A stretch of DNA of 38,535 nt from Chara braunii. Taxonomy: Eukaryota; Streptophyta; Charophyceae; Charales; Characeae. Location of the stretch: the NCBI GenBank assembly GCA_003427395.1, contig BFEA01000260.1:1678959-1717493 (forward strand). The letters run 5' to 3'. A program made the position numbers and the translations under genes. Shown piece after piece: positions 1 to 9,138 of the stretch (its first letter is position 1; the number at the start of each line of letters is the position of its first letter). The notes under the pieces are model-generated. The model searched no databases and was not told where the DNA came from. It was given only the letters and a program-made list of their open reading frames with translations.

Positions 1-11
1 TTAAAATGAAA

Positions 12-323
12 GAGTGTGCCAACACCTTTTCGACACCGCCATCTTTGCCGATTTTTAATTATTTTTTGGCATTGACAAATGCCTTGAAAATTTACATATA
101 TGTAGTTTACATAATCAATAACTCATTAATTAAAAAAAAAAAAAAAAAAATTGTTTAGGCCCCAAAATAAAGTGAAAACAAAAAGTTAAAAGTGAAAAAA
201 AACAAAATAGAGAGCGGGCGAGCACGTTTTGACACCCCCATCTTTGACGATTTTTAATGTTTTTTTGGCTTAGCAGAATGGCTTCAAACTTTATAGGCGT
301 GTAGGTTACATCACAGAGAACTC
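12..323. repeat. Diverged direct repeat of a ~112-bp unit (12-124 and 212-323)
   Basis: Two copies run in the same order through the same landmarks: a GAG start, a run containing GACACC, CCATCTTTG, GATTTTTAAT, a T-run with TTGGC, then GTAGxTTACAT and a final ACTC. They are clearly related but diverged, at roughly 70% by eye. The 87 bp between them includes an 18-19 bp A run at about 132-150. No coding sequence is credible here. The pair may be an old tandem duplication or two copies of a short interspersed repeat. Confidence 0.7.
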
Positions 324-350
324 GACCCCGAACGGGACCCCGAACGCCCA

Positions 351-386
351 AACGTTCGGGGGCCAGCCCGGGGGCCCCCGAACGTT
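351..386. repeat. GC-rich 14-bp perfect inverted repeat (hairpin)
   Basis: AACGTTCGGGGGCC (351-364) is perfectly inverted at 373-386 around an 8-nt loop. The arms contain the self-complementary AACGTT. It lies in a short GC-rich island (about 322-394) directly next to DNA that is almost entirely A/T, so the composition changes abruptly at about 395. No function can be assigned. Confidence 0.75.
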
Positions 387-396
387 CGGTCAGGTA

Positions 397-712
397 CCCC
401 TGAATTTTATTATAATTTTATAATTTCATTATTACTTTGTTACTATTTTTTATTTATTTTTAATTTTTAATTTGATTTTTTTATATGTTATATTTTATCT
501 TATTTAAAAATCAAAATCAAAACTTGTTATTTTTCTATAATTATTTATTTTATTATTATTATTAATATTTTATTTTTTTTTCCTTAATTATTATTTATTT
601 TAATTTATAATTTTAATCATTATTATTAATGATTAATTATTGTTTATTATTAATTTGATTAATTATTAATATTATTAATAAAAAATAAGTTTTTTTTTTT
701 TTACTTGTTTTA
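397..712. other. AT-rich low-complexity tract
   Basis: About 315 bp of nearly pure A/T built from TTATT, TTAAT and T-run motifs, without an open frame or a clear repeat unit. It resembles AT-rich intergenic DNA, an old simple-sequence expansion or a matrix-attachment-like region. Nothing else is visible in it. Confidence 0.7.
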
Positions 713-1683
713 AATTTTCCCAGCAACGACCCCATGTAGATGTAGAATCGAAGCAGCTTTCGTCCTATTGCAGACCATGAGATCACTTGAGTTGAGACAG
801 TCCAACAATTAAGCAATTTTACAATTAGACAATTTTACCTCTTTAGCAAGCAATACAAGGTGTGTTTAAAATTATGTTTAGTCTGGTTTTCCTTGGGGTA
901 CCCCTTCAATTTGTTCTTGCAGCTCCCCTTTTACTATGCCTCGCACGTACAAGGCTGCCCACGTTAATTGTGGTTGAGCGGGAGCTGCCCACATCCCCGT
1001 GTGCCTTAATGACTCACTTACCCGTTATGAAAGGAGGCTGACTAAACGGGAAGGTATATTGCTGTTCATTTCATTTAAGATCTTCAGCTCATACTTTGTC
1101 TGTTCTGTTAATGATGTTCATTCGTATGTTATTTGTTAGTACTACATAAGGGGAGGGTAAAGGGAAAGGAGAAGGAAGTGGAGTTTTATAGGGAAGGAGG
1201 GGCTGGGGAGGGAGAAAGGGTAAGAGAGGAAATATAGTGCAGAGGACCGGACATAGATGTGACAAACTTCAAAGGATTCTAAATAGTCATCACTGGAGCA
1301 AACTACTCTAGAATGGCACATGAGGCCAGTCAGTGTTTGGGTTGCATAAAATTTTGAGTTGAGGAGCAACCCTTGCCTATGGTAAGTGGTCACCCATGCA
1401 GATCGGACAACACCAGTTCAAATGTGGATTAATCACAAAGAGGCATTGAGAAAATTTTATGTGTTTCCGTACTATGTTTTTCGTGTCTATGGGCAGACAA
1501 CGACGGGGACTGATCCAAAACAATGGTGCTTAGCTGCTGCAGGATTTGATCGGCAGCAACTCTTCCTCGTGATGATGACCTTTCAGTACAACACATTGTA
1601 GGTGGTTCATTTAGTAGTTGGGTAATGTGACTCCAGTCAGATCCAACTACTTGTTTTTTTTCAGAGAGAGGTTTGGACTTGTG
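713..1683. other. Unassigned stretch without a supported gene
   Basis: Composition is intermediate. Open frames are under 100 codons, overlap one another on both strands and show no domain. A purine-rich segment (about 1146-1235, GGAGGG-like) stands out. I see no RNA gene or transposon end. Confidence 0.4.
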
Positions 1684-2112
1684 ACTAAGCAATGTGGCTT
1701 CGGTTTGGCTTAGTTTAAGGTTGCGCACATAAAATAAAAATTAAAAAATATGATTTTCTATATAAATATATTATATTTCTACTATTGAACAAAGTTAATC
1801 AGACAATGTAGGTTCGGTTTGGGATGACTATAACTTATCATGAAAAGGAAGAAAATACTTAATCAAGAATATAATGAGTGTAACCTAAAGCGGACTGAGC
1901 AATGTGGCTTCGATTTGGTTTAACCCTAGTTTTCAAAAGACTAAAGGTTCAAAAATATTTTATAAATTGGATGTTAAACACTTGGGATGACTAGATAATG
2001 TGGCTTCAGTTTGGTCTAGTTAACTGTCTAATGAAGAGAGAAGTAGTTGTACCTTTTTTTTGTATATACAAAGGCAAGGTTCAACAAAGTGGCTGCAGTT
2101 TGGCTTGACCTT
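1684..2112. repeat. Five spaced copies of a CAATGTGGCTTCGGTTTGG motif
   Basis: Related cores begin at about 1690, 1803, 1900, 1996 and 2084, spaced 86-115 bp. The DNA between copies is poorly conserved while the ~19-bp core is well kept. In copy 1 the core is enclosed by a perfect 7-bp inverted repeat (ACTAAGC/GCTTAGT). In copy 4 a different perfect 6-bp pair encloses it (ACTAGA/TCTAGT). Copy 5 has AAGGTTCAA/TTGACCTT, paired except for one bulged base. Copies 2 and 3 have weak pairing. Different paired sequences around one conserved loop suggest a small structured element, but three examples are few. Confidence 0.65.
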
Positions 2113-2630
2113 CTTATGCCATATGTAAGCAAGGGTATTGAGGTTTATCCAACCGAGAGATATATGAGAAGAAGAACTTGGGTTTTGGTGAGAGTACTTA
2201 CTCATTATGGTACAGACTTGCATGTGGTTGAGTATGAGCTCGACTTGTTCTGAGTCTTAAATTTTATAGGTAGTTGTTTTGTATGCTTGCCATGTGCTGG
2301 AGCTAAAGGATTAGAGAAAAGATTAAACGCACAAGGAAAAACTCAAAAGAAGATGCCTTGAGCATTACTATCACGGCGTACAACATCTCTTCCTCCGACC
2401 ACTCTACCCTTCCACTCAATACGCCACTTAGATTGAGGCAAACAAGTTTACTAGCTCTATCCTTATATACTAGATTCTAAGCTCCGTGTGCACTACGGAG
2501 TCCCTGACTTGAAAAATTAAAATAAAATACAATAAAAGTTGAAAAACCTGAAAATTTTTGAAAAGGTCCAGAAACATAGGAGCAGAGCCGAATCAGGCCT
2601 CGATCCTAGCTCCTATACCGATTTCTCGGA
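2113..2630. other. Unassigned stretch with small inverted repeats
   Basis: No supported gene. Two short perfect inverted repeats are visible: CTCCGT/ACGGAG around a 7-nt loop near 2480-2500, and ATAGGAGC/GCTCCTAT near 2575-2620. An A-rich segment (about 2510-2570) lies between them. This is the side on which the 3' end of the minus-strand retroelement should lie, but I could not locate its 3' LTR. Confidence 0.35.
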
Positions 2631-2950
2631 TTACGCGGCGGTACGCTGTACGAAACTCAAAACAAAATAAGGTAAAGACCCGGAAAGCGGGAGAACGAAA
2701 ACACACAGCACACTTCCGACAAGTGATCCACCGTGGTATTTCGGCACCGTCGTTGTCACGTTACTGCTGTATTTGGATTTCCTGGCCAGCGTTACGATAT
2801 AGGTCTTCAGGCGATATATGAGATTGTCTGCCGAAGATATGTGCCTGCTGCCGTTTTCAAAAAATATTTCAAATTGTGTTCACTCCACCACGTTGCAGGG
2901 GGTGAACCAGCCTTCCGTGTACACAGTCTGTCGAAGATGTCGTAGATGTA

Positions 2951-3763
2951 CTAGTATCCACTGCACAGATCTTTCAAAACGTATTTTTCATAATGCCTGC
3001 CAACTGCTCCCAGAAGGGGGATCCATCCCTCCTTTTGATCCATTCGAGTCCCTTGGAGACTACCTTCCGGGGGTAGTTTAATTTTCTTAGTTCGACAGCA
3101 AGAGTGAGGACACCCAAACAGATTGTCCTGAAGGATGGTGTTGGCCACCACGACGAATTTCGCCTTTCTAGGCCCAAAAGAGTCAAAATCTGTGTAGGTA
3201 TGGTACTTAAGTGGGTCTGAGGACCAAATAGTCCTAGCGTTTTTGAATTTGTGGGTGGATAATATGTGTGCCCTCGATTCTGATACAATTAACCTGGTCT
3301 CCAGGAAATCCAAGACCCCAGACCCAGAATTTGTTCGTTCTAACACTAGTTCTTCCGGATAATACCTTGCAATCTGGTCCAGCCGAGCATTGGCCTTCGC
3401 CTGCCCTTCTGGGTCTCGATTTTGAAAAAATGAAATGATTAATAAATCATCAATGTAGCGCTTCCCATATATTAGCTTACTATCGGCCCCAAAGGAGCTT
3501 ATAAACTTGTACTCAGAGAACATACATATTGCGCACGCAATGGGCGGGTTGGCTTTACCACCCATTGGAATCCCTTGTTTTTGCGAGAGAACCACATCAG
3601 ACACCAAAAACACAGTGTTGTCAAGCTGAAATCGGGTCAGTGTCAACAGTTTGCTGAGGCAGAATGATTTCCACCTAGGCTCACCATGGGATTTCCCAAA
3701 TGTGGCCAATCGCTTCCCCGAATCCAGCGAATGCCCTGGTCTACGAACTGCTGTATTAGCCAT
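2951..3763 (-). pseudogene. Reverse transcriptase, fingers/palm to thumb, Penelope-like/TERT-like type (frameshifted part)
   Basis: The 270-codon frame continues the RT that starts in the 3756-4595 frame after a frameshift near 3760. RT motif 4 is QGIPMGG with a following PPIAC. The catalytic box is KRYIDDLLI (YIDD at 3446-3457). Next comes a GVLDFLETRL segment, as in RTs that continue into a thumb rather than into gypsy RNase H. The GIPMG-SP/PP-A pattern and the late FLxxxL strand are typical of Penelope-like and related non-gypsy RTs, whereas gypsy RTs have a YxDDxxI box followed directly by connection and RNase H domains. The frame stops at a TAG (2951-2953) but stays open to about 2818 beyond it, so the real C-terminus was longer. 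No GIY-YIG, RNase H or integrase domain is recognisable downstream. Confidence 0.72.
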
Positions 3764-4595
3764 TCAACAGCCTGGTGACGTGCGACAATTGAGTGAACAT
3801 TTCCTTAATGTCGTAGGTCCGGGCAACAAGACCAAGGGAAGGAGTTTCACCTTTCTTGTTAACTTTCTCAATTTCAAGACTCAAATCACCGATTGTCCGC
3901 AGGTTACAATGCGAACTTTTTACTTTCTTAATTAATTCATTGAGAGCAACAGATAGCATACCGGAAGCTGATCGGAAAGGACTTTGGAAAGAGGGGACTA
4001 TAGGTCTCCTCTTTTCCTTGTCCTTCTCCTTCGCCATTATATATGCGTATTGCAACTTACCAAGCCTGTCCCAGTTGGCAATTTCCGATAGGCCAGCATG
4101 AGCATACCGCGTCTTCATGTCACGCAGCAGTTCTACCCGCAACGAAATAGCCAAAACGACAGCTCCCGAATCGATGATGGCATTGTACGGAATTCCCCAT
4201 ATCTCAATGTCGCATTCCGCAGATTTCCAAGGGATGGGTTTATTTCGTAGGAAATTATCGTCTTTCTGGATTAATCCCACCCGTATCGGATCCGAAGTGC
4301 CAACTGTATTTTCGTCTGGCGTGGGGGTTTTAGCTTTCGCGCTCGTTGTTCGGGCGAGAGCAAATCGTTTTCGGTTCGCCTTGCAGTGCTGTAGCATTCG
4401 TTCATTGGTTTGTTCAGAGATCGAGAGCAAATGACCGACCGGAAGTGGAATTCGATGGTCCAAGGCTCGGATGATGTTCAACACATCAATTTCCCCAGTG
4501 ACGAAAGTGGGTCCTCCCGACTCCATCTCTCCTGGAGAAGGTCGCCATTCCGCCACTTCTTTCTGTTTTGGCGCGGGTCTGATAGTTCCAATCAT
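3756..4595 (-). pseudogene. Aspartic protease fused in frame to the N-terminal half of a non-gypsy RT
   Basis: This 279-codon frame holds two domains. Around residues 130-155 is a retropepsin active site, AIIDSGAVVLAIS, with DSGA encoded at 4172-4161, the usual gypsy/retroviral form. Only about 30 residues later comes an RT N-terminal region: GKLQYAYIMAKEKD, then RRPIVPSF, a long helix-rich segment, and ARTYDIKEMFTQL carrying the first catalytic aspartate (motif A). No gypsy pol sequence lies between them. The frame ends at a stop after a frameshift into the 2951-3763 frame, and its upstream edge is a TAG (about 4623) in continuous frame with the gag part. The protease-RT spacing is much shorter than in gypsy pol, so this is either a true chimeric polyprotein or the scar of an in-frame rearrangement. 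Confidence 0.68.
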
Positions 4596-4625
4596 TCCAA
4601 ACCCCAGGTAACCAAGTGATACATA

Positions 4626-5114
4626 CTAGTCTAACGGGATGAGCTCAGCAGCTTGTTCAGAGGTAGCTAACGCACTACCCCCACCCTCCATTTCCTCCAT
4701 TAGGGCTCCTACCCGTCCCGGCCCGTTAGCGATGGGGGCCGCTGCCATTGGGGCGACCCCGACCCGTTGTTGCGGGGGCCGGTGGGGGCAATCACGAGTT
4801 GGATGCCCCGGTTGGTGACACACATAACAGACATTTAGATTGCTGGCGGCCCCTCCAAGAGCAGGTGTCGGGGCTAACCCTTGTTGGATTGGGGCGGCGC
4901 GTACTGCGATAGGCCGCAGATTCCTCATCATAGCCTCTAACCGAGTGTTATGCTCTCGCTGTTCCTTTTTGCTTTCCTGGATTAGGCTAATAAGTGTTTT
5001 GGTCAGTTCAAAAATAGCAGCGGACTCAGTTGACCTTACAGGGTTCTCAACTTGTGGCGGGGGTGCCGTAATTACTGGTGCTGGCATCACAGGAAAAGGG
5101 ACACTCGTGATCAC
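4626..5114 (-). pseudogene. Gag C-terminal part with CCHC zinc knuckle
   Basis: This in-frame continuation of gag runs between two stop codons (TAG at about 5117 and TAG at about 4626). It is rich in Pro, Ala and Gly, with a charged helical stretch (KKEQREHNTRLEAM) in the middle. A perfect nucleocapsid knuckle, CYVCHQPGHPTRDC (CX2CX4HX4C), is encoded at 4829-4788. The knuckle binds RNA during packaging in Ty3/gypsy and retroviral Gag. Linkage in one frame to the capsid-like part upstream and the protease downstream shows a gag-protease polyprotein. The stops are most simply explained as nonsense decay. Confidence 0.8.
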
Positions 5115-5141
5115 ACTCGGGGCCAGTCGTTTAGGGGCTAT

Positions 5142-5747
5142 CTATTCCAGATAGGTGACTGGGCCAGACACAAATCCCATGTTCCCGAACTTGTTTTGCA
5201 ATGCAGCCAGCTCAGTTTCTGCCCTCGCAAGTTCGGACGAGTCTCCCTCCTTAGGATAGTCTTCTCCTTTTAGGAAACTCGCCGCGAACTTTCTTTCCAT
5301 CTCCTCTGTAGCGACCATAATCTGTTGCAGCGTATGATTGATGGGGGAGAACTGTTTTCTCAGCTTTGCCCTTATCGTTCGACTGTGAAGTCCATCGATA
5401 AACAAATCTCTCCCGACTTGCTCGCCCCGTTCAGTTTTCACAAACATTCGGTAGAATCGGTTTCAATATTCCGCAATAGATTCGAGAGGTTTTTGCACCC
5501 GGTCTTTGATCATGAAGAGTGCTTGCTCTGGATGGACATAGTCGAATCGATTCAAAAAGTCTCGCTCGAAAGTCGGAAGATCCACCCATATATAGGTACT
5601 AAACCAATGATGAGCATCTCCTCCTAATCTGGCGGGAATATTCACCCGAGCTTCGTTATCATCATACTGCTGTGCCCAGAGCGTGGCCAACCATGTTCCT
5701 ACGAGATGATGTGCAGGGTCAAACAGATAGAGATCAGGTGGCGTCAT
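5142..5747 (-). pseudogene. Gag capsid region (Retrotrans_gag-like), one in-frame stop
   Basis: The hallmark of the gypsy gag capsid domain is present: a WLATLWAQQY segment, LGGDAHHWFSTY, then TFERDFLNRF about 15 residues on. It is followed by a helical region with LFIDGLH and a heptad-rich tail ending near 5142. One TGA near 5460 falls where the family usually has a Trp (EY-stop-NRF), and the same frame continues on both sides. Upstream, the 5744-5932 frame meets this one at an overlapping ATGA, so the Gag N-terminus is probably frameshifted. Capsid assembly is the expected role. Confidence 0.78.
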
Positions 5748-5932
5748 GGGAACCCGTGCTCGTGGGGCGGGTTGATTAGGATTTTGTTGTTGATTCTACT
5801 GGGATTCGGATTCTGTGGATTAGCGTTCATGTTGGCTGCCCGTCGATTAGCCGATCTACTTCGGGTGATGACGGGGTTGCGTCTATGCGCTTTCCGAGGT
5901 CGAGGTCGCCCACGGTTAGCCAGATCACTCAA
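5744..5932 (-). pseudogene. Gag N-terminal fragment (basic, Asn/Pro/Arg-rich)
   Basis: This is a 62-codon frame directly downstream of the primer-binding site and just before the capsid frame. The product is strongly basic (RGRPRPRKAHRR) and Asn/Pro-rich, as gag N-termini often are. It opens at a TTG preceded by a TAA, so no ATG start is available at the expected place. It ends at a TGA that overlaps the next ATG (ATGA, 5747-5744). A lost start codon and a 1-nt shift would explain both features. Assignment rests mainly on position. Confidence 0.5.
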
Positions 5933-5970
5933 TTAACGTGTTGTTAGTCCTATAACCCGACCACGTGTCA

Positions 5971-5983
5971 GGCTCCGATACCA
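5971..5983 (-). promoter_or_regulatory. Primer-binding site, tRNA-iMet type (minus-strand element)
   Basis: Read on the minus strand the sequence is TGGTATCGGAGCC. It differs at one base (A to G at position 8) from TGGTATCAGAGCC, the complement of the 3' end of plant-type initiator tRNA-Met. It lies about 40 bp upstream of the gag frame, where a primer-binding site should be. It also fixes the 3' edge of the minus-strand LTR close to 5984-5990. Confidence 0.8.
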
Positions 5984-6189
5984 ACCTCACGCCCAACGCG
6001 ACTTTCTGATCGGAGTGGGGTGTGGGCCTGAAAGTGCGAAAAGGGGTGTGCCAAGGATTTTTGGGAAAGTGGGGGTGGAGTCCCGGGTCAGAACTGAGAT
6101 CTCCTGTGGCAGAGTTTTTCGGGGGCACAGGTGAAATTTGGAAGAGAGGGCGGACCGCCTCCGGTCATAAGGCAGATGGCATGCGCGGG

Positions 6190-6741
6190 TCATTCATGGC
6201 CGTTCGATCCGTCTCTTTTGATAACGACGGTCCGTTGAGAGGTCCGTCCGGGGTGGGTGTGGTTCTGATAAGTCAGGCCGTCTGATGTCGCCACATGGCG
6301 CCGGTCGTCGTACGTTCGGGTTAGGCCTTCGGGCTTCCGGGGCTCTCTGGTTGCCGCGTCGTTGACAATTTTCGCAGGGCGTGCGGGGCCAGTATGGGCT
6401 ATGGCCTTCCACGGGACGACTCTGAGTTGATGATACGGGAGCAGAAGACGGAAGGGAGGGAAATTAGTGGAGATAACGACAAAACCGGGGGAAATGAAGT
6501 TGTGCGTGTGGTCCGAAGTGGGGAAATCAGAACACCGTGGATCGCTGGTTGTGGCACAGTGGAACTCCCTAGGACATAGTCGGTTCTCGGTTAGGCAAGG
6601 GAACCTCTGTCGGAGGCACTCCTCAATCCAAGGGGTGAAGTACTCCGGGTCGTACGACGAATCTGAGCTCCCGGAGCGTGTCATTATGTCATCGTAGAGC
6701 CGCGAAATTCCTAGGGGTGTGTCTTCATCGATTGCGATCAC
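6190..6741 (-). CDS. Hypothetical protein encoded in the LTR/leader of the minus-strand element
   Basis: This is a 183-codon frame starting at an ATG and lying between the TATA box and the primer-binding site of the minus-strand element. The N-terminal half is acidic and looks protein-like (MIAIDEDTPLGISRLYDD, DPEYFTPWIEECLRQRF). The C-terminal half is Thr/Arg/His-rich and less convincing. No known domain is visible. If translated, it would be read from the element's own transcript ahead of gag, by a leader ORF or from a separate RNA. It could also be a captured host exon or a chance frame in GC-rich DNA. Confidence 0.4.
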   Translation of the reverse strand: MIAIDEDTPLGISRLYDDIMTRSGSSDSSYDPEYFTPWIEECLRQRFPCLTENRLCPREFHCATTSDPRCSDFPTSDHTHNFISPGFVVISTNFPPFRLLLPYHQLRVVPWKAIAHTGPARPAKIVNDAATREPRKPEGLTRTYDDRRHVATSDGLTYQNHTHPGRTSQRTVVIKRDGSNGHE

Positions 6742-7295
6742 CGCATGTCAGTACGTGTAGGCCGCACGAATCGAGTCGTGCTTCCACGTGTTCACACGGG
6801 ATGATTGCTTCGTTGCCAATGCAAGATGGTCACATCCAGTCAGGCAATATCCCCGCAATCATTAGCCATTTTATGTGTGGTTGGTTGTGAATCGACGGGC
6901 GGGGACACGTGTAAGTGCGTAGATCAGATCGCACTTACACGCGTCCCTGCGGGGCATTCGCTGGTGTCTGGGCAAACAGCTTCCCGATCATCTAATCACT
7001 CCGTAATTTCTGAGCATGCAAGATGTAACAATCTCAACAGCTCAATCAATGGGTAAACAAGAATGGAAGCAGTATTCATGACTACGCAAAATTCCTACCC
7101 TACTCATGAGTGCATCAAGACGATAAGCAAAGGCAAAGATCAGGCGTAAGGAAAGCAAACGGACATGACATTCATTCATGCAGCGTAACACACAACATCA
7201 AAGATTGAAATCGCAAAAACGAGTGTGGGCGAAAGAAAACCAAGCCAAGTTTCGAAAAACAAAAACGGGCAAATTGCCCTGATCCGAAATCAAAA

Positions 7296-7303
7296 TTTAT
7301 ATA
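7296..7303 (-). promoter_or_regulatory. TATA box of the minus-strand LTR
   Basis: The minus strand reads TATATAAA in the context GTGTATATAAATTTTG. The start of transcription would be about 25-30 bp further left, near 7265-7270. It lies 1.3 kb upstream of the tRNA-iMet primer-binding site with the (GA)n tract just upstream, an arrangement consistent with an LTR promoter. Confidence 0.55.
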
Positions 7304-7362
7304 CACCAACAAAGAGGGAGAAAAGACAAAAGAAACAGCAAATCCGCGTCCATCAACCTCAG

Positions 7363-7366
<4 letters not shown>

Positions 7367-7413
<47 letters not shown>
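7367..7413. repeat. (CT)n microsatellite, about 23 units
   Basis: An uninterrupted CT run; on the minus strand it is (GA)n. It lies 65-115 bp upstream of the minus-strand TATA box, the usual place for GAGA-type promoter elements, so it may be functional rather than neutral. Poly-Arg-Glu open frames across it are an artefact of the repeat. Confidence 0.9.
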
Positions 7414-7415
<2 letters not shown>

Positions 7416-7515
7416 ATGCGGACAGTCCGTCGTCGTGCACCAACCCACGAAGTCGTCACCCCACTTAGTCCTCCCGCACCCGTCAGGTTCGCCCGCGCCC
7501 ACAGTCCGTCGTGGC

Positions 7516-7519
7516 CCGC
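7516..7519. repeat. Target-site duplication, left copy (CCGC)
   Basis: CCGC abuts the TGTCG start of the 5' LTR and recurs at 35373-35376 immediately after the 3' LTR. The match is only 4 bp in GC-rich DNA, but it sits exactly at both predicted ends, and 4-6 bp is the normal length for LTR integrases. Confidence 0.7.
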
Positions 7520-9138
7520 TGTCGGAGGGCGCGACATTCCGGCCCTCCTGTGTGTACCAAGTCCCTGCTTGGTACCAGTTCTCCACCCCGATAATTTGGC
7601 CTGTAGATGCGTTCTGGGCCTCTATCGTTTTTAGTTCCCAGGCTGTGCCTCGGTGCGGACCAGTCCTGGTAGCGGAGCCCTCGACAAAAGGGGTGCGCCA
7701 CAGGACTTCCATTGGTCCGCGCAGGCTCGGCGCCCTGTTGTACAGCAGAGCACAACCGGCCTGTGGTCATGGTAGCCGCCGGATTCGCCCTGGGACGCGA
7801 AAGTGAAGGGGCTGGCGCAGTCTTTTCTACTGCGTGTCGAGTGCCCTGTGGCCAAGTTATGGGTTAGGTGCGTGGAACAAAAATATAGAAAACAAAGAAA
7901 AGAAGGTAGAAAACCTGATCAGCACGTGGATCANGACCGTTGCTTTAGTCCAGAATGATTCAGCAACGATCGTCTACTGCATCGTTTNAGTTTTNCTTTT
8001 TNTCTTGTTATTACTGTTACTATTATTTCTATTATTATTTATTCACCGATTTTCAGATGTGATTTCCCCTGTTGTCGGGACCCTGTCACTTCGGGGGGGG
8101 GGCAGCGGTCTTGTTTCCAGGTCGTGGTCACTGTTAGTTTAGACTGAGACTGCATAGGGTTGAAATGACTGTCTGGTGCTAATGGTTGTGATATGGGCCA
8201 GGTACAGGGATAGTAGCTGAGTTCAGGGGTGGATATGGTAATGTCTGGGAAAAGAGGGAGTAAGAAAAAGAAAGGAAGAAGGAAGGGCCTCGGGGTTTAG
8301 TTCTGTGCGAGGACATGCTCCACTATTCGGACGGAGCCGCTGCACCGATGAACCCTGAATCGCCTTGTTATTATTATCATTATTGTTATTATTGTTTTAC
8401 CGGTTTTTGGGACGCGGCTTCCCCTTTAGTTTTCGGTCACTTCGCGGGAAAACTAACGATTCGAATTCGAACCCGTCTAATTTAGTGGCCAGGGGGATCG
8501 AATTTTCGCTACTATTCCTGGCTTTCCGTTGCTAGTCCGCAACTGTCACACTTGGCAAGATGCCAGGCGCCAGGGCCCCAGAAAAAAAGAGGGCGACCCA
8601 CGGCCGCATTGGTAGGAAGCGTATCACCTCCCATCGAGGGGTCATACGCCCCCTCCTTTCCATCAGACACGGGCACCCAACGGAGATAGCACAGTGCTCT
8701 CTTTTAGGGTGAAAGCCCGGGTGGTCGGGATCCCGTTATGGGACTGCGGTGCCAGACCTGCTGTTTTATCGCGAGGGTCTGACACCGACAAGTGCAGGGC
8801 TGGTTCATGATAGACCGATGAGTTTCAGGTTCAAGCGTTACTTTTTAAAAATCATTTAGTTTCTCTTGTTGTTTATCGTCCTATATTATTTATTGCCTTA
8901 TTTTAAAATTCTTGAATCCGGTAAAGTCCGAAAGGGACTAACCGGAATGTCTCATTCAGAACGTAGGGAGGTAAGCCTATAAGAGGAAGAGGGAGATGGG
9001 ATATCGTCTGCGGCCGGCAGCCTGGTAGTACGCAGTTCGTACCGTGGGCTTTGGTGGGGAGAGGCGTGCTGTTTGAAGTTGATGGCTTTGTGCTGCGTTG
9101 TTTACCGAACGGGTGCTGGCTATTGAGGAAGAGCGGCT
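7520..9138. other. LTR 5' portion without a supported gene
   Basis: This holds a T-rich run (about 7985-8045), a G8-10 run (about 8092-8101), a second TTATTATTATCATTATTG stretch (about 8367-8396) and a perfect GCGTAT/ATACGC hairpin with an inner C/G stem (8619-8649, repeated at 28167-28197 in the other LTR). It probably contains U3 promoter sequence, but I see no convincing TATA box. Confidence 0.5.

Larger units (their letters stand above)
2951..7519 (-). mobile_element. Minus-strand retroelement: gypsy-like gag/protease with a Penelope-like RT
   Basis: Read right to left on the minus strand this contains a TATA box (7303-7296), an LTR/leader ORF (6741-6190), a tRNA-iMet-like primer-binding site (5983-5971), gag (5932-5142), a CCHC knuckle, an aspartic protease and a reverse transcriptase ending at about 2951. 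One frame runs from 5747 to 3756 with only three stops (TGA, TAG, TAG), followed by one frameshift. The element is therefore a decayed but recent-looking copy. Its promoter-side LTR is cut at 7519/7520 by the giant plus-strand element, and the rest of that LTR should continue from 35373. I found no matching 3' LTR on the left, so total length and exact ends are unknown. Confidence 0.75.
5984..7519 (-). repeat. Promoter-side LTR of the minus-strand element (interrupted)
   Basis: This is the region between the tRNA-iMet site and the insertion point of the giant element. It contains a TATA box, a (GA)n run upstream of it on the coding strand, and an open frame. Short direct and inverted repeats occur near 6898-6945, where GTGTAAGTGCG and CGCACTTACAC face each other. 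The LTR is at least 1.5 kb and should continue beyond 35372. No second copy was seen in the window, so the call rests on position and promoter signals. Confidence 0.55.

Noticed and set aside
2575-2620. tRNA-like B-box sequence (CCTCGATCC)
   Set aside because: No matching A box or acceptor stem at the right distance.
7359-7537. Arg-Glu repeat open frames over the (CT)n run
   Set aside because: They are generated by the dinucleotide repeat, which is open in several frames on both strands.
8619-8830. Possible tRNA or hammerhead ribozyme in the LTR
   Set aside because: The hairpin at 8619-8649 lacks a tRNA cloverleaf, and the nearby CGATGAG lacks the CTGATGA core and matching GAAA arm.
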